This document shows positions 28,824 to 37,334 of a stretch of DNA of 64,000 bases, piece by piece (the stretch's first letter is position 1; the number at the start of each line of letters is the position of its first letter). This DNA is from Archaeoglobales archaeon (lineage in GTDB: Archaea; Halobacteriota; Archaeoglobi; Archaeoglobales; Archaeoglobaceae), in assembly GCA_030055525.1 (NCBI GenBank), contig JASFYJ010000009.1:1-64000 (forward strand), written 5' to 3'. The notes under the pieces are model-generated. The model did no database searches, was not told where the DNA came from, and was given only the letters and a program-made list of their open reading frames with translations. The position numbers were made by a program, and so were the translations under genes.

Positions 28824-30761
28824 TTAAGATTGCCCGTAGACGGATTCGTAAACGAGTTCAATTATATCCTTAACAACTATTTTGTCGTCGAGCTTCTCTG
28901 TCTTAACTCCATCTTCAAGCATTATCATGCAGAACGGGCATGCTACAGCGAGTATCTCTGCTCCGGTTTCAGCTGCTTCTCTGGCTCTTATATTGTTTGG
29001 TCTGTCTTCGCCTGGGTACTCTCTAACCAAGTTTCCTCCGCCTGCACCACAACAGAAGCTCCTATTTCTATTTCTTGGCATCTCAACGAGTTCAAGTCCA
29101 GGAATAGATCTCAAAATCTCCCTTGGAAGTTCATAGATTCCATTGTATCTGCCAAGATAACATGGATCGTGATAGGTTACCTTCTTGTTTATCGGATGCT
29201 TCAAATGAAGCTTTCCACTCTTTATCGCGTCGTAAATTAGTTCAAGGATGAATTTAACCTCGTACCCTTCATATTCGTTGGCGAAAGTGTTGTAGCAGTG
29301 TGGAGAAGTTGCTATTATCTTCTTTACTCCGTATTTTTCAAACATTCCGATGTTCTCTTCTTTCAAAAGCTCGAACAATCCTTCTTCGCCGACTCTTCTA
29401 ACATCGTTTCCACAGCATCCTTCATCCCTCCCAAGCACAGCGTAGTTGACTCCTATGTCTTTCAATAGCTTAGCAAGTTTCGCCGTTACTGGAATATTTC
29501 TGTTGTCAAAACTGTGTGCACAACCAACGAACCACAACCATTCGAATTCTGAATTATCCTTAACAGTCGGAACCCCGCCTTCAACCTTCTTGAACCATTG
29601 ATCTCTCTTGAACTTCGCCTCTCCCCACGGATTCTTTTGTTTCTGGATGTTCGTCAGAAGATCTCTTATATCTGGTGGCGCTTCTCCACTCTCAATTATT
29701 CCCCTTCGCATCTCAATTATAAGCTCCATCTGCTCTGCATAAATTGGACACATCTCCATGCAAGCCCTGCAAGTTGTACAAGCCCAAACGGCATCCATAT
29801 CAAGCAGTACATCGAGTAAAGTTTGTTCTTCTTGCTCTTCGGCCTCAGTACCTCCATCGGTTTCAGTAACAACATCGTAAGGCTTCCCAATTGGTAGTTC
29901 GTGTTTTAGTATCTTGTCGATATGCCTTATGTTCTGGACGAGGAACATCGGAGATAGAGATGTTTTCGAGTTGAAAGCTGGACAATTGTCTTGACATCTT
30001 CCACATCGCATGCAAGCTAAGCTGGCAAGTAAGTCTCTCCTTGTAAGGTCCTTTCTCCTAACAAGTCCAGAGTAGCCTTCCTCTTGAGGCATTGGTCTCA
30101 TTTGGCCAGGTTTTCTTTCAGTTTTTGTGAAAATGCTGATTGGGGCAGCCAATATGTGCATGAGCTTAGTATATGGAATCAAAGCGAAGAATGCAAGGAT
30201 TGCTGCAGCGTGTAGGAACCAGAAGATATGGACCGCAAGACTGTTCGCAAACTCCGGCGAGAATCTAAGGTATTCTTTGAGAACGATTCCAAAGATTGCA
30301 ACAAACAGAAGAAGCAAGAGAACGAGGTCATCATCGCTGGCATTGTCGTACTTCCTTGCAAACCTTGAGGGTTTTAATATGTAACGGTTCACCGCAAAAA
30401 CTAAAAGTCCTGCAAAGAAAAGGATCGCTGAAGCTGTCATGGAATATTTGAAAAACAGATATGCACCTCTAAAAGCTTCTGGAATTGCTGCGTAGATCGT
30501 GAATGCGATTATCCATATTCCCAGAATTATAAACCCCCAAAGTACTAAAAAGTGCCCCACTCCCATCTTTTTTTCCCTGAAAAATACCTTTATGAGCAAT
30601 AAAGCATCGAATATCACGTACTTTAATCTTCTACCAAAGTTGTTGGTCCTCGGCTCAGCACTTGGACGACCACTGTTAACAAAATCGATCTGTTTTTTCA
30701 AACCTCTCGCAAACACAGCCAAAGCTACAATAAGCATTAAATAATATATATATTCAAGCAT
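28824..30761 (-). CDS. membrane haem b / HdrD-like iron-sulfur oxidoreductase fusion
   Basis: 645 residues joining an HdrE/NarI-like membrane part to an HdrD-like part. Residues 1-205 have five hydrophobic segments with histidines (70, 178, 184, 202) that could bind haem b. Two ferredoxin clusters follow: C250/C253/C256/C260 and C328/C331/C334/C338. Two CCG domains come next (DEGCCGND, and DPCYLGRYNG with RSFCCGAGGG), the type of site that holds a noncubane cluster in heterodisulfide reductase. It is downstream of two multihaem cytochromes c in one unit. I infer quinone or thiol/disulfide-linked electron transfer through the membrane; the substrate is open. Confidence 0.85.
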   Translation of the reverse strand: MLEYIYYLMLIVALAVFARGLKKQIDFVNSGRPSAEPRTNNFGRRLKYVIFDALLLIKVFFREKKMGVGHFLVLWGFIILGIWIIAFTIYAAIPEAFRGAYLFFKYSMTASAILFFAGLLVFAVNRYILKPSRFARKYDNASDDDLVLLLLLFVAIFGIVLKEYLRFSPEFANSLAVHIFWFLHAAAILAFFALIPYTKLMHILAAPISIFTKTERKPGQMRPMPQEEGYSGLVRRKDLTRRDLLASLACMRCGRCQDNCPAFNSKTSLSPMFLVQNIRHIDKILKHELPIGKPYDVVTETDGGTEAEEQEEQTLLDVLLDMDAVWACTTCRACMEMCPIYAEQMELIIEMRRGIIESGEAPPDIRDLLTNIQKQKNPWGEAKFKRDQWFKKVEGGVPTVKDNSEFEWLWFVGCAHSFDNRNIPVTAKLAKLLKDIGVNYAVLGRDEGCCGNDVRRVGEEGLFELLKEENIGMFEKYGVKKIIATSPHCYNTFANEYEGYEVKFILELIYDAIKSGKLHLKHPINKKVTYHDPCYLGRYNGIYELPREILRSIPGLELVEMPRNRNRSFCCGAGGGNLVREYPGEDRPNNIRAREAAETGAEILAVACPFCMIMLEDGVKTEKLDDKIVVKDIIELVYESVYGQS

Positions 30762-30766
30762 TTATA

Positions 30767-31168
30767 TCACCTCCCGAATACGTTGGCTGAAGAGTGTATC
30801 TCGTTAACGTCTTCAGTATGACATGTCACACAGTTTCCTCCGTGCTCGGTTACTATTGCATGGCAGTTAGCGCATGTAACGTTTATTCCCGAAATCGGGA
30901 TCTGTGAATCGCTTGGTGCTGAATGACAGAGTATAGTGAAGGGATTTACCACATGGCAGGAGATGCATTCAACAGAATCGTGAGTTGCATGTACTTCGCC
31001 ATGACAACTCCAGCAGGTGTTCCAAGCAGATAAATGGCTTTTGTAAACATTTGCATGCGTATGGCAGGTGTCGCACGTATATTCACTCTGCCCGGCATTG
31101 CTGAGCGGAAGAAGAACAACTATAGCGATCAGGGAGATCAAAAACAGGGGGAACAAAGCAAACTTCAT
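30767..31168 (-). CDS. secreted multihaem cytochrome c (five CXXCH)
   Basis: 133 residues with a signal peptide ending SNAG. Haem sites are CDTCH, CWSCH, CISCH, CANCH and CVTCH. ILCHSA lacks the first cysteine and may be a lost site. Many extra histidines can serve as distal ligands. Between the other cytochrome (4-base overlap) and the HdrDE-like gene (5-base gap), it is likely the extracytoplasmic electron partner of that complex. Confidence 0.9.
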   Translation of the reverse strand: MKFALFPLFLISLIAIVVLLPLSNAGQSEYTCDTCHTHANVYKSHLSAWNTCWSCHGEVHATHDSVECISCHVVNPFTILCHSAPSDSQIPISGINVTCANCHAIVTEHGGNCVTCHTEDVNEIHSSANVFGR

Positions 31169-31536
31169 GATCTCACCTCATGCCAGATGTACTTTTCAAG
31201 GTACTTGCTATGCCTTTCAACCATCGTCGTATGGCACAACTCGCAACCAGAAGGCATGTGGTTCGAGAGAAGCGATTTTTCATGACAATCTTCACAATTT
31301 ACGGCAGTTACATTGCTCCAAACCCACCCACTAACGTTTAGGTGAGATACGACGATCTCATTTCCATGACAATCTTTGCAGCTAGTCTCGTAATGTGGAA
31401 CATACTTCCAGGGCTCTTCATGACACTGGCAATTGTAAACTTTGCTTTCCACAGCTTTGGCCTTTATGTCAGCGTTTTCAGCTATGCATCCCGAGAGAGC
31501 TATCGAAACTAAAAGTAACAGTACAAGATATCTCAT
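31165..31536 (-). CDS. multihaem cytochrome c lipoprotein-like (three CXXCH)
   Basis: 123 residues starting MRYLVLLLLVSIALSGC, a lipobox-like signal. Haem sites are CKDCH, CEDCH and CELCH; an extra CQCH has one residue between the cysteines and is a non-standard site. I chose the ATG at 31536 because the signal peptide starts there and a TATA-like AATATACTC lies upstream; the frame runs back to 31629 without a signal. First gene of the cytochrome/HdrDE-like unit. Confidence 0.8.
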   Translation of the reverse strand: MRYLVLLLLVSIALSGCIAENADIKAKAVESKVYNCQCHEEPWKYVPHYETSCKDCHGNEIVVSHLNVSGWVWSNVTAVNCEDCHEKSLLSNHMPSGCELCHTTMVERHSKYLEKYIWHEVRS

Positions 31537-31948
31537 GACAGACACCGCTGAATGGTTGAACGAGAGTATATTAAGGTTTTGGATTTTAATCAGAGATCCG
31601 TTAAAAACAAAAAAGTCGAAGCGCTGCAAAGCGCAGAAAAACCAATATGTTCAAAAAATTTTTTAGAGATATAACACACCAAAAAAGAAAAAGCAGAAGA
31701 TATGCTAACACAGTTATAAATCTGAGAATGTAGAGCTTTCAGACACACATCAAAAATACTCCAGAATCCTCCTCCCAAAGTATTTGAGCAGTTTAGATTT
31801 TTGCAGATCTAGAATATCTCCTTTAAACCTTTTTCGACTTTTTGAAGCAATCTTTGAACATTTCAAAAAACAAGAACTCTGCTAGACCGAATTTAAATCC
31901 GAGATGAAGTAGATCATTCTGTAGATTTCGAGAGGCTCACTTGCAATA
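31537..31948. other. 412-base intergenic region with a GCAA-loop hairpin
   Basis: No gene was recognised. GCGCT-GCAA-AGCGC at 31621-31634 is a perfect hairpin. On the minus strand it is followed by T-rich sequence, so it may end a transcript from the tRNA-His side. The minus strand at 31750-31920 has short codon-like pieces in different frames (such as GDILDLQKSKLLKYFGRR), perhaps a decayed gene, too weak to call. Confidence 0.35.
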
Positions 31949-32021
31949 GGGCCCGGAGCGGGATTTGAACCCGCCTCCTGGGATCCACAGTCCCAGAGGA
32001 TAGCCGCTACCCCATCCGGGC
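31949..32021 (-). tRNA. tRNA-His (GUG)
   Basis: Full cloverleaf on the minus strand. The acceptor stem is GCCCGGA/TCCGGGC, with the extra G at -1 facing C73 as expected for tRNA-His. The anticodon loop is CTGTGGA and the T arm GCGGG-TTCAAAT-CCCGC. No intron, no encoded CCA. GTATAAATT at 32049-32057 fits as its promoter. Confidence 0.95.
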
Positions 32022-32113
32022 CATGGCTAGAGATTGTAGAAACTTTGTGTATAAATTACTTTTGCATGCGGTTGGAGCATAATTTTTAAACCATCCGCCA
32101 TTCCTCAGAAACT

Positions 32114-32602
32114 GTGAGACACACAACCCACATACTCTTTGGAACACTGTTTGCAATCCCTATAGTTTCATATTTATCTCTAGATCCCGCTAAAGCGAGT
32201 TTCATCATCTTCACGGCTTTAATAGGTTCGCTTCTTCCAGACGTTGACCATCCTAAGTCCTACATAAACCGAAAGAGCTGGGGGATATTTTACAGGGTTG
32301 TTTTGCAATCAACACATAGAGGTTGGACGCACAGTCTCTTTGGAGCTTTTATTTTTACCCTGATATCTACGCTGGTGTTCTTCTACTTATGCTGGGATAT
32401 GCTTTACTCAATGGTATTTCTTTTCGGATATCTCTCCCACCTTTTGGCTGATTCCCTCAACCCTACCGGTGTTAATTGGCTCTGGCCTAAGAAGAAGAAG
32501 TACAAAATAGCTATCATAAAAACCGGATCAAAAGGAGAAGTTATTTTCCAAGCTTTTTTGGTGATACTTTTAGCATTAATGCTCACAGAGTTGCCCAAAT
32601 AA
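32114..32602 (+). CDS. membrane-bound metal-dependent hydrolase (YdjM/DUF457 family)
   Basis: 162 residues with four membrane segments. Conserved HxxxG-type and acidic motifs are THILFG, GSLLPDVDHP, THRGWTHSLFGA and SHLLADSLNPTG. The family is predicted to hydrolyse lipid-related substrates; function unproven. The GTG start at 32114 is 27 bases after the TATA-like TTTTTAAA (32083-32090), so it is probably leaderless. Divergent from tRNA-His. Confidence 0.85.
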   Translation: MRHTTHILFGTLFAIPIVSYLSLDPAKASFIIFTALIGSLLPDVDHPKSYINRKSWGIFYRVVLQSTHRGWTHSLFGAFIFTLISTLVFFYLCWDMLYSMVFLFGYLSHLLADSLNPTGVNWLWPKKKKYKIAIIKTGSKGEVIFQAFLVILLALMLTELPK

Positions 32603-32628
32603 AATATATATAACAAAAAATAAATAAC

Positions 32629-33342
32629 TTAAGATTTTATAGCTCTTATCTTTCCTTCTCCCTTTACGTTTACATCTCCAACCCAAAGACCCTCTTCTTT
32701 TTTAATGAACGCTGGTAATAGTTCGAAACTTCCTTTGATCGCTATCTCTCCTCCTCTCATATCTCCACCAACGAAGCCACAGGATCCATGTATTATTATC
32801 TGCCCTCCCCTCATCTCAGTCCCTACGAAGTCTCCGGCATTTCCTTTTATTTCTATTATTCCACCGCTCATCTTCTCTCCAATGTAATTTCCTGCGTTGC
32901 CCTCGATGATTATTTTACCATTACTCATTCCAGTAGCGTCGCCGTAGTATGCACAGCCTACAAGGTTTCCTGTATTGCCCTTAACAACTATCTCTCCTCC
33001 GTTCATTTCAGCCCCAAGCCAATCATCGGCGTTGCCCTCAATTATTATCTTTCCTCCCTTCATATAAGCTCCACAGTTTGTTCCAACGCTTCCTTTAACC
33101 AATATTTCTCCATCTTCCATTCTGCATCCGATCCACTTAACCCTACTGAAATCTCCGTCCAAGATGATCTTCTTGTCATCTCCCTCTTTCTTTACTTCAA
33201 AGAGATCTCCAAGCTTCACCAAGTTTTTACCGTAGTAGACTTTAAAATTAAGAATCTCATCTAAACTTTTTGTTGCCAATTCTGGAGTTATTTCAGCTTC
33301 AACTGTTACCACAAAATTTACCTTGGGTTTTAATATGAGCAT
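32629..33342 (-). CDS. fwdC: formylmethanofuran dehydrogenase subunit C
   Basis: 237 residues. The C-terminal two thirds is the GXXGXXXG-repeat beta helix shared with glutamate synthase gamma (GNADDWLGAEMNGGEIVVKG and repeats). It packs with FwdA and FwdB in the complex that reduces CO2 to formylmethanofuran, or oxidises it in sulfate reducers. The ATG at 33342 has GGGGTGAGA before it; the frame extends upstream only inside fwdA. Last gene of fwdDBAC. Confidence 0.95.
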   Translation of the reverse strand: MLILKPKVNFVVTVEAEITPELATKSLDEILNFKVYYGKNLVKLGDLFEVKKEGDDKKIILDGDFSRVKWIGCRMEDGEILVKGSVGTNCGAYMKGGKIIIEGNADDWLGAEMNGGEIVVKGNTGNLVGCAYYGDATGMSNGKIIIEGNAGNYIGEKMSGGIIEIKGNAGDFVGTEMRGGQIIIHGSCGFVGGDMRGGEIAIKGSFELLPAFIKKEEGLWVGDVNVKGEGKIRAIKS

Positions 33343-33346
33343 GATC

Positions 33347-35029
33347 TCACCCCACAACGATTCTCTCCGGCATTCTAATCCAACTCTCTTCAACGCCATA
33401 GTTCTGCAGTTCAATGCTGTAGTACTGGAAGTAGTTCTCAATATCTGGCATCACAGCTTCTAAATCAACCTTACTTCTTGCATCAACCCAGTAAGTTCTA
33501 CCCCAGACCTCTTTTACGAGTTCACCGTTCTTTACGATTATTTCTCCACCTTTGATTGTATAAACAGCCGTCTTAAGTGCTTTGTAGACCTTCTCAAATT
33601 CATTGCTCGTATCTACATCCAAGGGATTCAGATCGTAGATAGCAACATCTGCATCTGCCCCAATGCCGAGATGACCTTTATTTTCAAGCCCAAGTATCTT
33701 TGCTGGCAGAGATCTAGTCATATGTATTAGCTCTTCAAGTGTCTTCTCCTTATCAATAGCCGCCAAACCGGTAGCTTTTTGAACGTATGGACTTACCTTT
33801 TGTAGTTCCTTCTCTCTCATCTTCCTGCTCATCAGCATCGCCATAACGTACGGATATTCTGTAAAAGGTCCCCCGTTCGGATAATCTGTTGTCAGCACGA
33901 CCTTGTTGCTATCAATCAGCAGCCCCAACTCCAAACCTATAGCCCACTGCAAAGCATGAACCGGGTTGTTTGGTAGATACACCAAGGGAACAATTCCTGC
34001 TCCACCTTCAACTTCACTATCTTTGTTGCTCCACTTTGCTCCAGTTAAGCGATGCAGAGTGAACTGGAACGGCGCATCGCCAGTCATTGCAGTTGCATGT
34101 CCAAAGATCGGCTGTCCCATGTCTATGGTTACGTTGTCTATAGAGTTTACAACCTTCGCAATTTCAGCAGCACCGCTTGCAGCATCTCTCCAACTGCTTC
34201 CAGCATAGGAGTTGAATTGAACGTGAGTTACATGCAGAACCTGTCTCTTGCTGTTACTGAACTTTGATGCAAGTTTTATTGTTTCGATCGTCGTCTGATA
34301 ATTTCCTGGAACTCCAAGATTGTTGCAATGCAGATGCACTGAATGTGGCAACTTCAGCTCTTCAGTAGCCTGAATGAGCGAAGTGATTATTTCTCTGGGA
34401 GTTATGTTAAACCCTGGTACTTGGTCGTCCAAGCTTCTTACATTCTTTCCATACATCCAAGCTTCTACACCACCAGGATTGACAGCTTTAACTCCAAAGC
34501 CCTTCGTTCTTTCTATAGCCCACGCTATAAATGCCTTGAGCTTTTCAATGTTCTTCTCCTCAACAAATTTGAACACCAGATGCCAGTTTCCAAATACTGG
34601 CAAAGCTGCTTTGTCTATCATTGGAATTGCGTCAAGTTCTTCATGAGTGTGTAAAGCACCGATAGGTGGTTGTGCAGCCTCGAAAGATACCGTGTACCCC
34701 ATCTTGGCGTATTCATAACCTATAGCCGGTGCTGTTAGCAAAACTCTACCAACTGCAGCTCTAAAAGTATCAGCCACACGTCTTACAACTCTCATCTCTT
34801 CAGGACGCATTGTTCTACCAGTGTTTATCTTGCTCCCAGCAATATGAGCGTGCATATCAACGCCACCGGCAACTACGAGTTTGTTCGTTGCGTCGATAAC
34901 CTGACATTCCTCCTTCTTTACGGCTTTTTCATCCACGATCTTTCCATCCTTTATAAATAGGTCCATCTTTTCTGCTTTAATTTTATTTTTCGGGTCGATA
35001 ACAATACCGTTCTTTATATGGATAGCCAT
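33347..35029 (-). CDS. fwdA: formylmethanofuran dehydrogenase subunit A
   Basis: 560 residues, amidohydrolase fold with a two-metal site: GGVDMHAHIAGSK near residue 55, conserved HLHCNNLGVPGNY and HVTHVQFNSY, and the aspartate in TTDYPNGGP. In the known complex FwdA forms or breaks the formyl-methanofuran bond after formate moves from FwdB through a tunnel. Length and motifs are complete. Confidence 0.97.
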   Translation of the reverse strand: MAIHIKNGIVIDPKNKIKAEKMDLFIKDGKIVDEKAVKKEECQVIDATNKLVVAGGVDMHAHIAGSKINTGRTMRPEEMRVVRRVADTFRAAVGRVLLTAPAIGYEYAKMGYTVSFEAAQPPIGALHTHEELDAIPMIDKAALPVFGNWHLVFKFVEEKNIEKLKAFIAWAIERTKGFGVKAVNPGGVEAWMYGKNVRSLDDQVPGFNITPREIITSLIQATEELKLPHSVHLHCNNLGVPGNYQTTIETIKLASKFSNSKRQVLHVTHVQFNSYAGSSWRDAASGAAEIAKVVNSIDNVTIDMGQPIFGHATAMTGDAPFQFTLHRLTGAKWSNKDSEVEGGAGIVPLVYLPNNPVHALQWAIGLELGLLIDSNKVVLTTDYPNGGPFTEYPYVMAMLMSRKMREKELQKVSPYVQKATGLAAIDKEKTLEELIHMTRSLPAKILGLENKGHLGIGADADVAIYDLNPLDVDTSNEFEKVYKALKTAVYTIKGGEIIVKNGELVKEVWGRTYWVDARSKVDLEAVMPDIENYFQYYSIELQNYGVEESWIRMPERIVVG

Positions 35030-35033
35030 AAGC

Positions 35034-36287
35034 TCACCCCTTCTTCAACTCCTCAACCTTTTTTAGTATCTCAGCCAGTATCTTCTCATCACTCCAGTAT
35101 TTTGTTTCAACAACTTTTTTCAGCCTGAGAGGTATGCAGTCCATCCTGTAAGCGGTACCTTCAGCTTCGATTCCGTAAATTGCAGAGGGTATTACAACTT
35201 TTGCAAGCAATGTTGTCATATTCGGGAAAGGATCAATCTGAATCACCGGTATCTCCTTCAAGTGCTTTACAGCAGCTTTAGGGAAATGAGCTACTGGATC
35301 TGAAGCTATGATTAGAGCTGCATCGCAATCTTTCCTTTTTAAAACTTCAACTGCTGCAAACTCATTCGGTGAGAACCTTGGATATCCTCTACTGAAATCT
35401 ATCGCATACTGATAACCAACTTCCCAAGCCGGAACCTCTCCAGCACCAACGACGTTATAATGCCCTCTCATAGGCCATATAATCCACCTGGTAGTTCTGT
35501 TAAGCAGCTGAACAAGTTTAACAGCATTTTCTATAGTCCTATCTCTTCCCCTTGACTGTGTAACACCAAGACCATATAAGATGGCTCCATACTTTGCATT
35601 CTTCATTATATCTGCAAGCTGTACCAACTGCTCTTTCTTTACTCCCCCTACCTCTTCAGGAACGGCATCTAGATTACCGTTTATTATACTTCTTAGAGCA
35701 GTTATAACTGCGTAATCGTAACCCGGCTTTACTTGAACAAAAAGATCGGCATTTTTCGCTGTTCTGGTTTTTCTCACATCTACAACAACTATCTTTCTGT
35801 TCTTTCTATCTTTTATGAGCAAACCTTTTGCGGATATCGAATACCTAATCCCATGCCTAGGATGCGCTTCCATCGGATTTGCTCCCCAGAAAACTACTAC
35901 ATCTGCTCTGTTCTTTATCGATCCAAGCGTACCTCCTGGAAGACCTTCCTCGATAACTGCCAAAGTGCCTGGGGCGTGGCAAACACTTGCGCATTGGTCG
36001 TATATACCTCTAACTTTTTCAGTTAAAATTACACCTAACCTTATAGCTTCATTCGCCGTTGATGCCCAGCCGTAAAGTAAAGGCTTTTTAGCATTAACTA
36101 GGATTTCAGCAGCTTTTTGTATCGCCTCTTCGTAGCTAACTTCCTTTCCGTCAACCATTGGAGATTTTATCCTTTCTTTTTCAGCAAATTTAGCTGAACC
36201 AAGTCTGCAGAGTTTTTTTATCTTTCCATTCTCGTACTCTCCGTCGTCGCAAACACTACCGCAGAATGTACAGACTACGTTAACCAT
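35034..36287 (-). CDS. fwdB: formylmethanofuran dehydrogenase subunit B (Mo/W)
   Basis: 417 residues of the molybdopterin oxidoreductase family. C6, C9, C13 and C27 hold a [4Fe-4S] cluster. C103 in QCASVCHAPG is the expected Mo/W ligand, so this is a cysteine form, not selenocysteine. It performs reversible CO2 reduction to formate. Start directly abuts the fwdD stop. Confidence 0.97.
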   Translation of the reverse strand: MVNVVCTFCGSVCDDGEYENGKIKKLCRLGSAKFAEKERIKSPMVDGKEVSYEEAIQKAAEILVNAKKPLLYGWASTANEAIRLGVILTEKVRGIYDQCASVCHAPGTLAVIEEGLPGGTLGSIKNRADVVVFWGANPMEAHPRHGIRYSISAKGLLIKDRKNRKIVVVDVRKTRTAKNADLFVQVKPGYDYAVITALRSIINGNLDAVPEEVGGVKKEQLVQLADIMKNAKYGAILYGLGVTQSRGRDRTIENAVKLVQLLNRTTRWIIWPMRGHYNVVGAGEVPAWEVGYQYAIDFSRGYPRFSPNEFAAVEVLKRKDCDAALIIASDPVAHFPKAAVKHLKEIPVIQIDPFPNMTTLLAKVVIPSAIYGIEAEGTAYRMDCIPLRLKKVVETKYWSDEKILAEILKKVEELKKG

Positions 36288-36656
36288 TTAAATCGCCTCC
36301 AAAAGCTCTTTTACACTCAAAACTTTTTCTTCTGTCTTTTCAACTTTTGCCTTGACACCTTTAAATCTTGGCATCCCCGTGCCATCAGTGTCGGGATCGA
36401 TCACGGCGTTAGCATATGGTCCCATAGGCATAAATGCAACCCCCTTCGGCAAATCAGCTTTTTTAGCAAAAACAACTACCTCTCCAAAAGCTGTTTTTAC
36501 TTTGACCCTGTCCCCATCCTTTAAATTCAAAGCCCCATAGTCATCTTCACTCAGTTCAATGTAGCTTACAGCTTTGAAGTATTCTTCAGTAAGCTTTTCC
36601 TCAACTGTTGCTCCCTGATCAAGCGTTCTTCCGGTAACTATTTCAACCTCTATCAT
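36288..36656 (-). CDS. fwdD: formylmethanofuran dehydrogenase subunit D
   Basis: 122 residues, the molybdopterin-dinucleotide binding domain that completes FwdB (TGRTLDQGATVEEK; PMGPYANAVIDPDTDGTGMP). First gene of the leftward fwdDBAC operon. GGTGAGAGG lies before the ATG and ATATTTAAAAG (plus-strand 36704-36714) is the likely promoter. The subunits for other electron carriers (fwdE/F/G) are not in this window. Confidence 0.95.
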   Translation of the reverse strand: MIEVEIVTGRTLDQGATVEEKLTEEYFKAVSYIELSEDDYGALNLKDGDRVKVKTAFGEVVVFAKKADLPKGVAFMPMGPYANAVIDPDTDGTGMPRFKGVKAKVEKTEEKVLSVKELLEAI

Positions 36657-36703
36657 CCTCTCACCAGAAATCTTTCTATGCCAATAACAAGAAGTAGAAC
36701 TAA

Positions 36704-36739
36704 CTTTTAAATATTTCTAAATTTATGTGGGTCAACCCA
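36704..36739 (-). promoter_or_regulatory. fwd operon promoter with adjacent inverted repeat
   Basis: The TATA-like ATATTTAAAAG (36704-36714) is followed upstream by TGGGTCAACCCA (36728-36739), a 5-bp inverted repeat around CA. It lies between the fwd operon and the divergent MarR-like gene, so a regulator site is plausible. Confidence 0.4.
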
Positions 36740-36884
36740 AACATACACGAGGCCAAGCAATTTAAAAAATTAGAGTTCGACGTACGATTCAATCAAGATA
36801 ATAATGTCAATATAATTGAAAATGATTGATTTGCTTTCTGAAAATTTAAATAAAGAGACGCAAAAAAGAACTGGAGGTGTCAGA

Positions 36885-37334
36885 TTGAGCCTCTGCAAAA
36901 TGTTCCTTCACGAAAAAACTGTAGAGATAGTCATTAAGGTGCTCGAAGCAGAAAAAAACAATCGCAGCGTCACCCTCTCTCAACTTGCGATGGCTGTTAG
37001 CTCGCCATACAGCTATGTTTCAAAAATCGTTAAACAACTTGAAGAATATTCTTTGCTTGAAACAAAGCTCGAAGGCAGAGTTAGATTTATCAAACTTACG
37101 GAATTCGGTTCTAGAATAGCAGAAATGCTTTCACAACTTTTTACAGAACTTTGCAAGGACGTAAAAAGTCTAAACAGGTTGAAGATTTTAGAGAAAGTTG
37201 TCGATGAGGGAAAGGACTTTAGGTCTGTGGCAGGAGCTTTGGTGGAGTTGGAGAGTTTGAAAAGTTGTGAAAATGAAGAGGTTAGGAGAGAGGCAGCTAG
37301 AATTCTACAAAAAGCTCTGAGGATGGTTGCATGA
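36885..37334 (+). CDS. MarR-like winged-helix regulator
   Basis: 149 residues. The winged helix covers about 10-85 (SQLAMAVSSPYSYVSKIVKQLEE as recognition region), followed by a helical tail. The TTG at 36885 is chosen because GGAGGTG at 36873-36879 is correctly placed before it and TTTAAATAA at 36845-36853 puts the transcript start right at that site; an in-frame ATG at 36816 would lie before the promoter. It overlaps the M20 peptidase by 4 bases and is divergent from fwd. Confidence 0.75.
   Translation: MSLCKMFLHEKTVEIVIKVLEAEKNNRSVTLSQLAMAVSSPYSYVSKIVKQLEEYSLLETKLEGRVRFIKLTEFGSRIAEMLSQLFTELCKDVKSLNRLKILEKVVDEGKDFRSVAGALVELESLKSCENEEVRREAARILQKALRMVA

Noticed and set aside
31750-31920. Possible degraded minus-strand gene beside tRNA-His
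   Set aside because: Short pieces in different frames look coding-like but give no recognisable family and would need several frameshifts.
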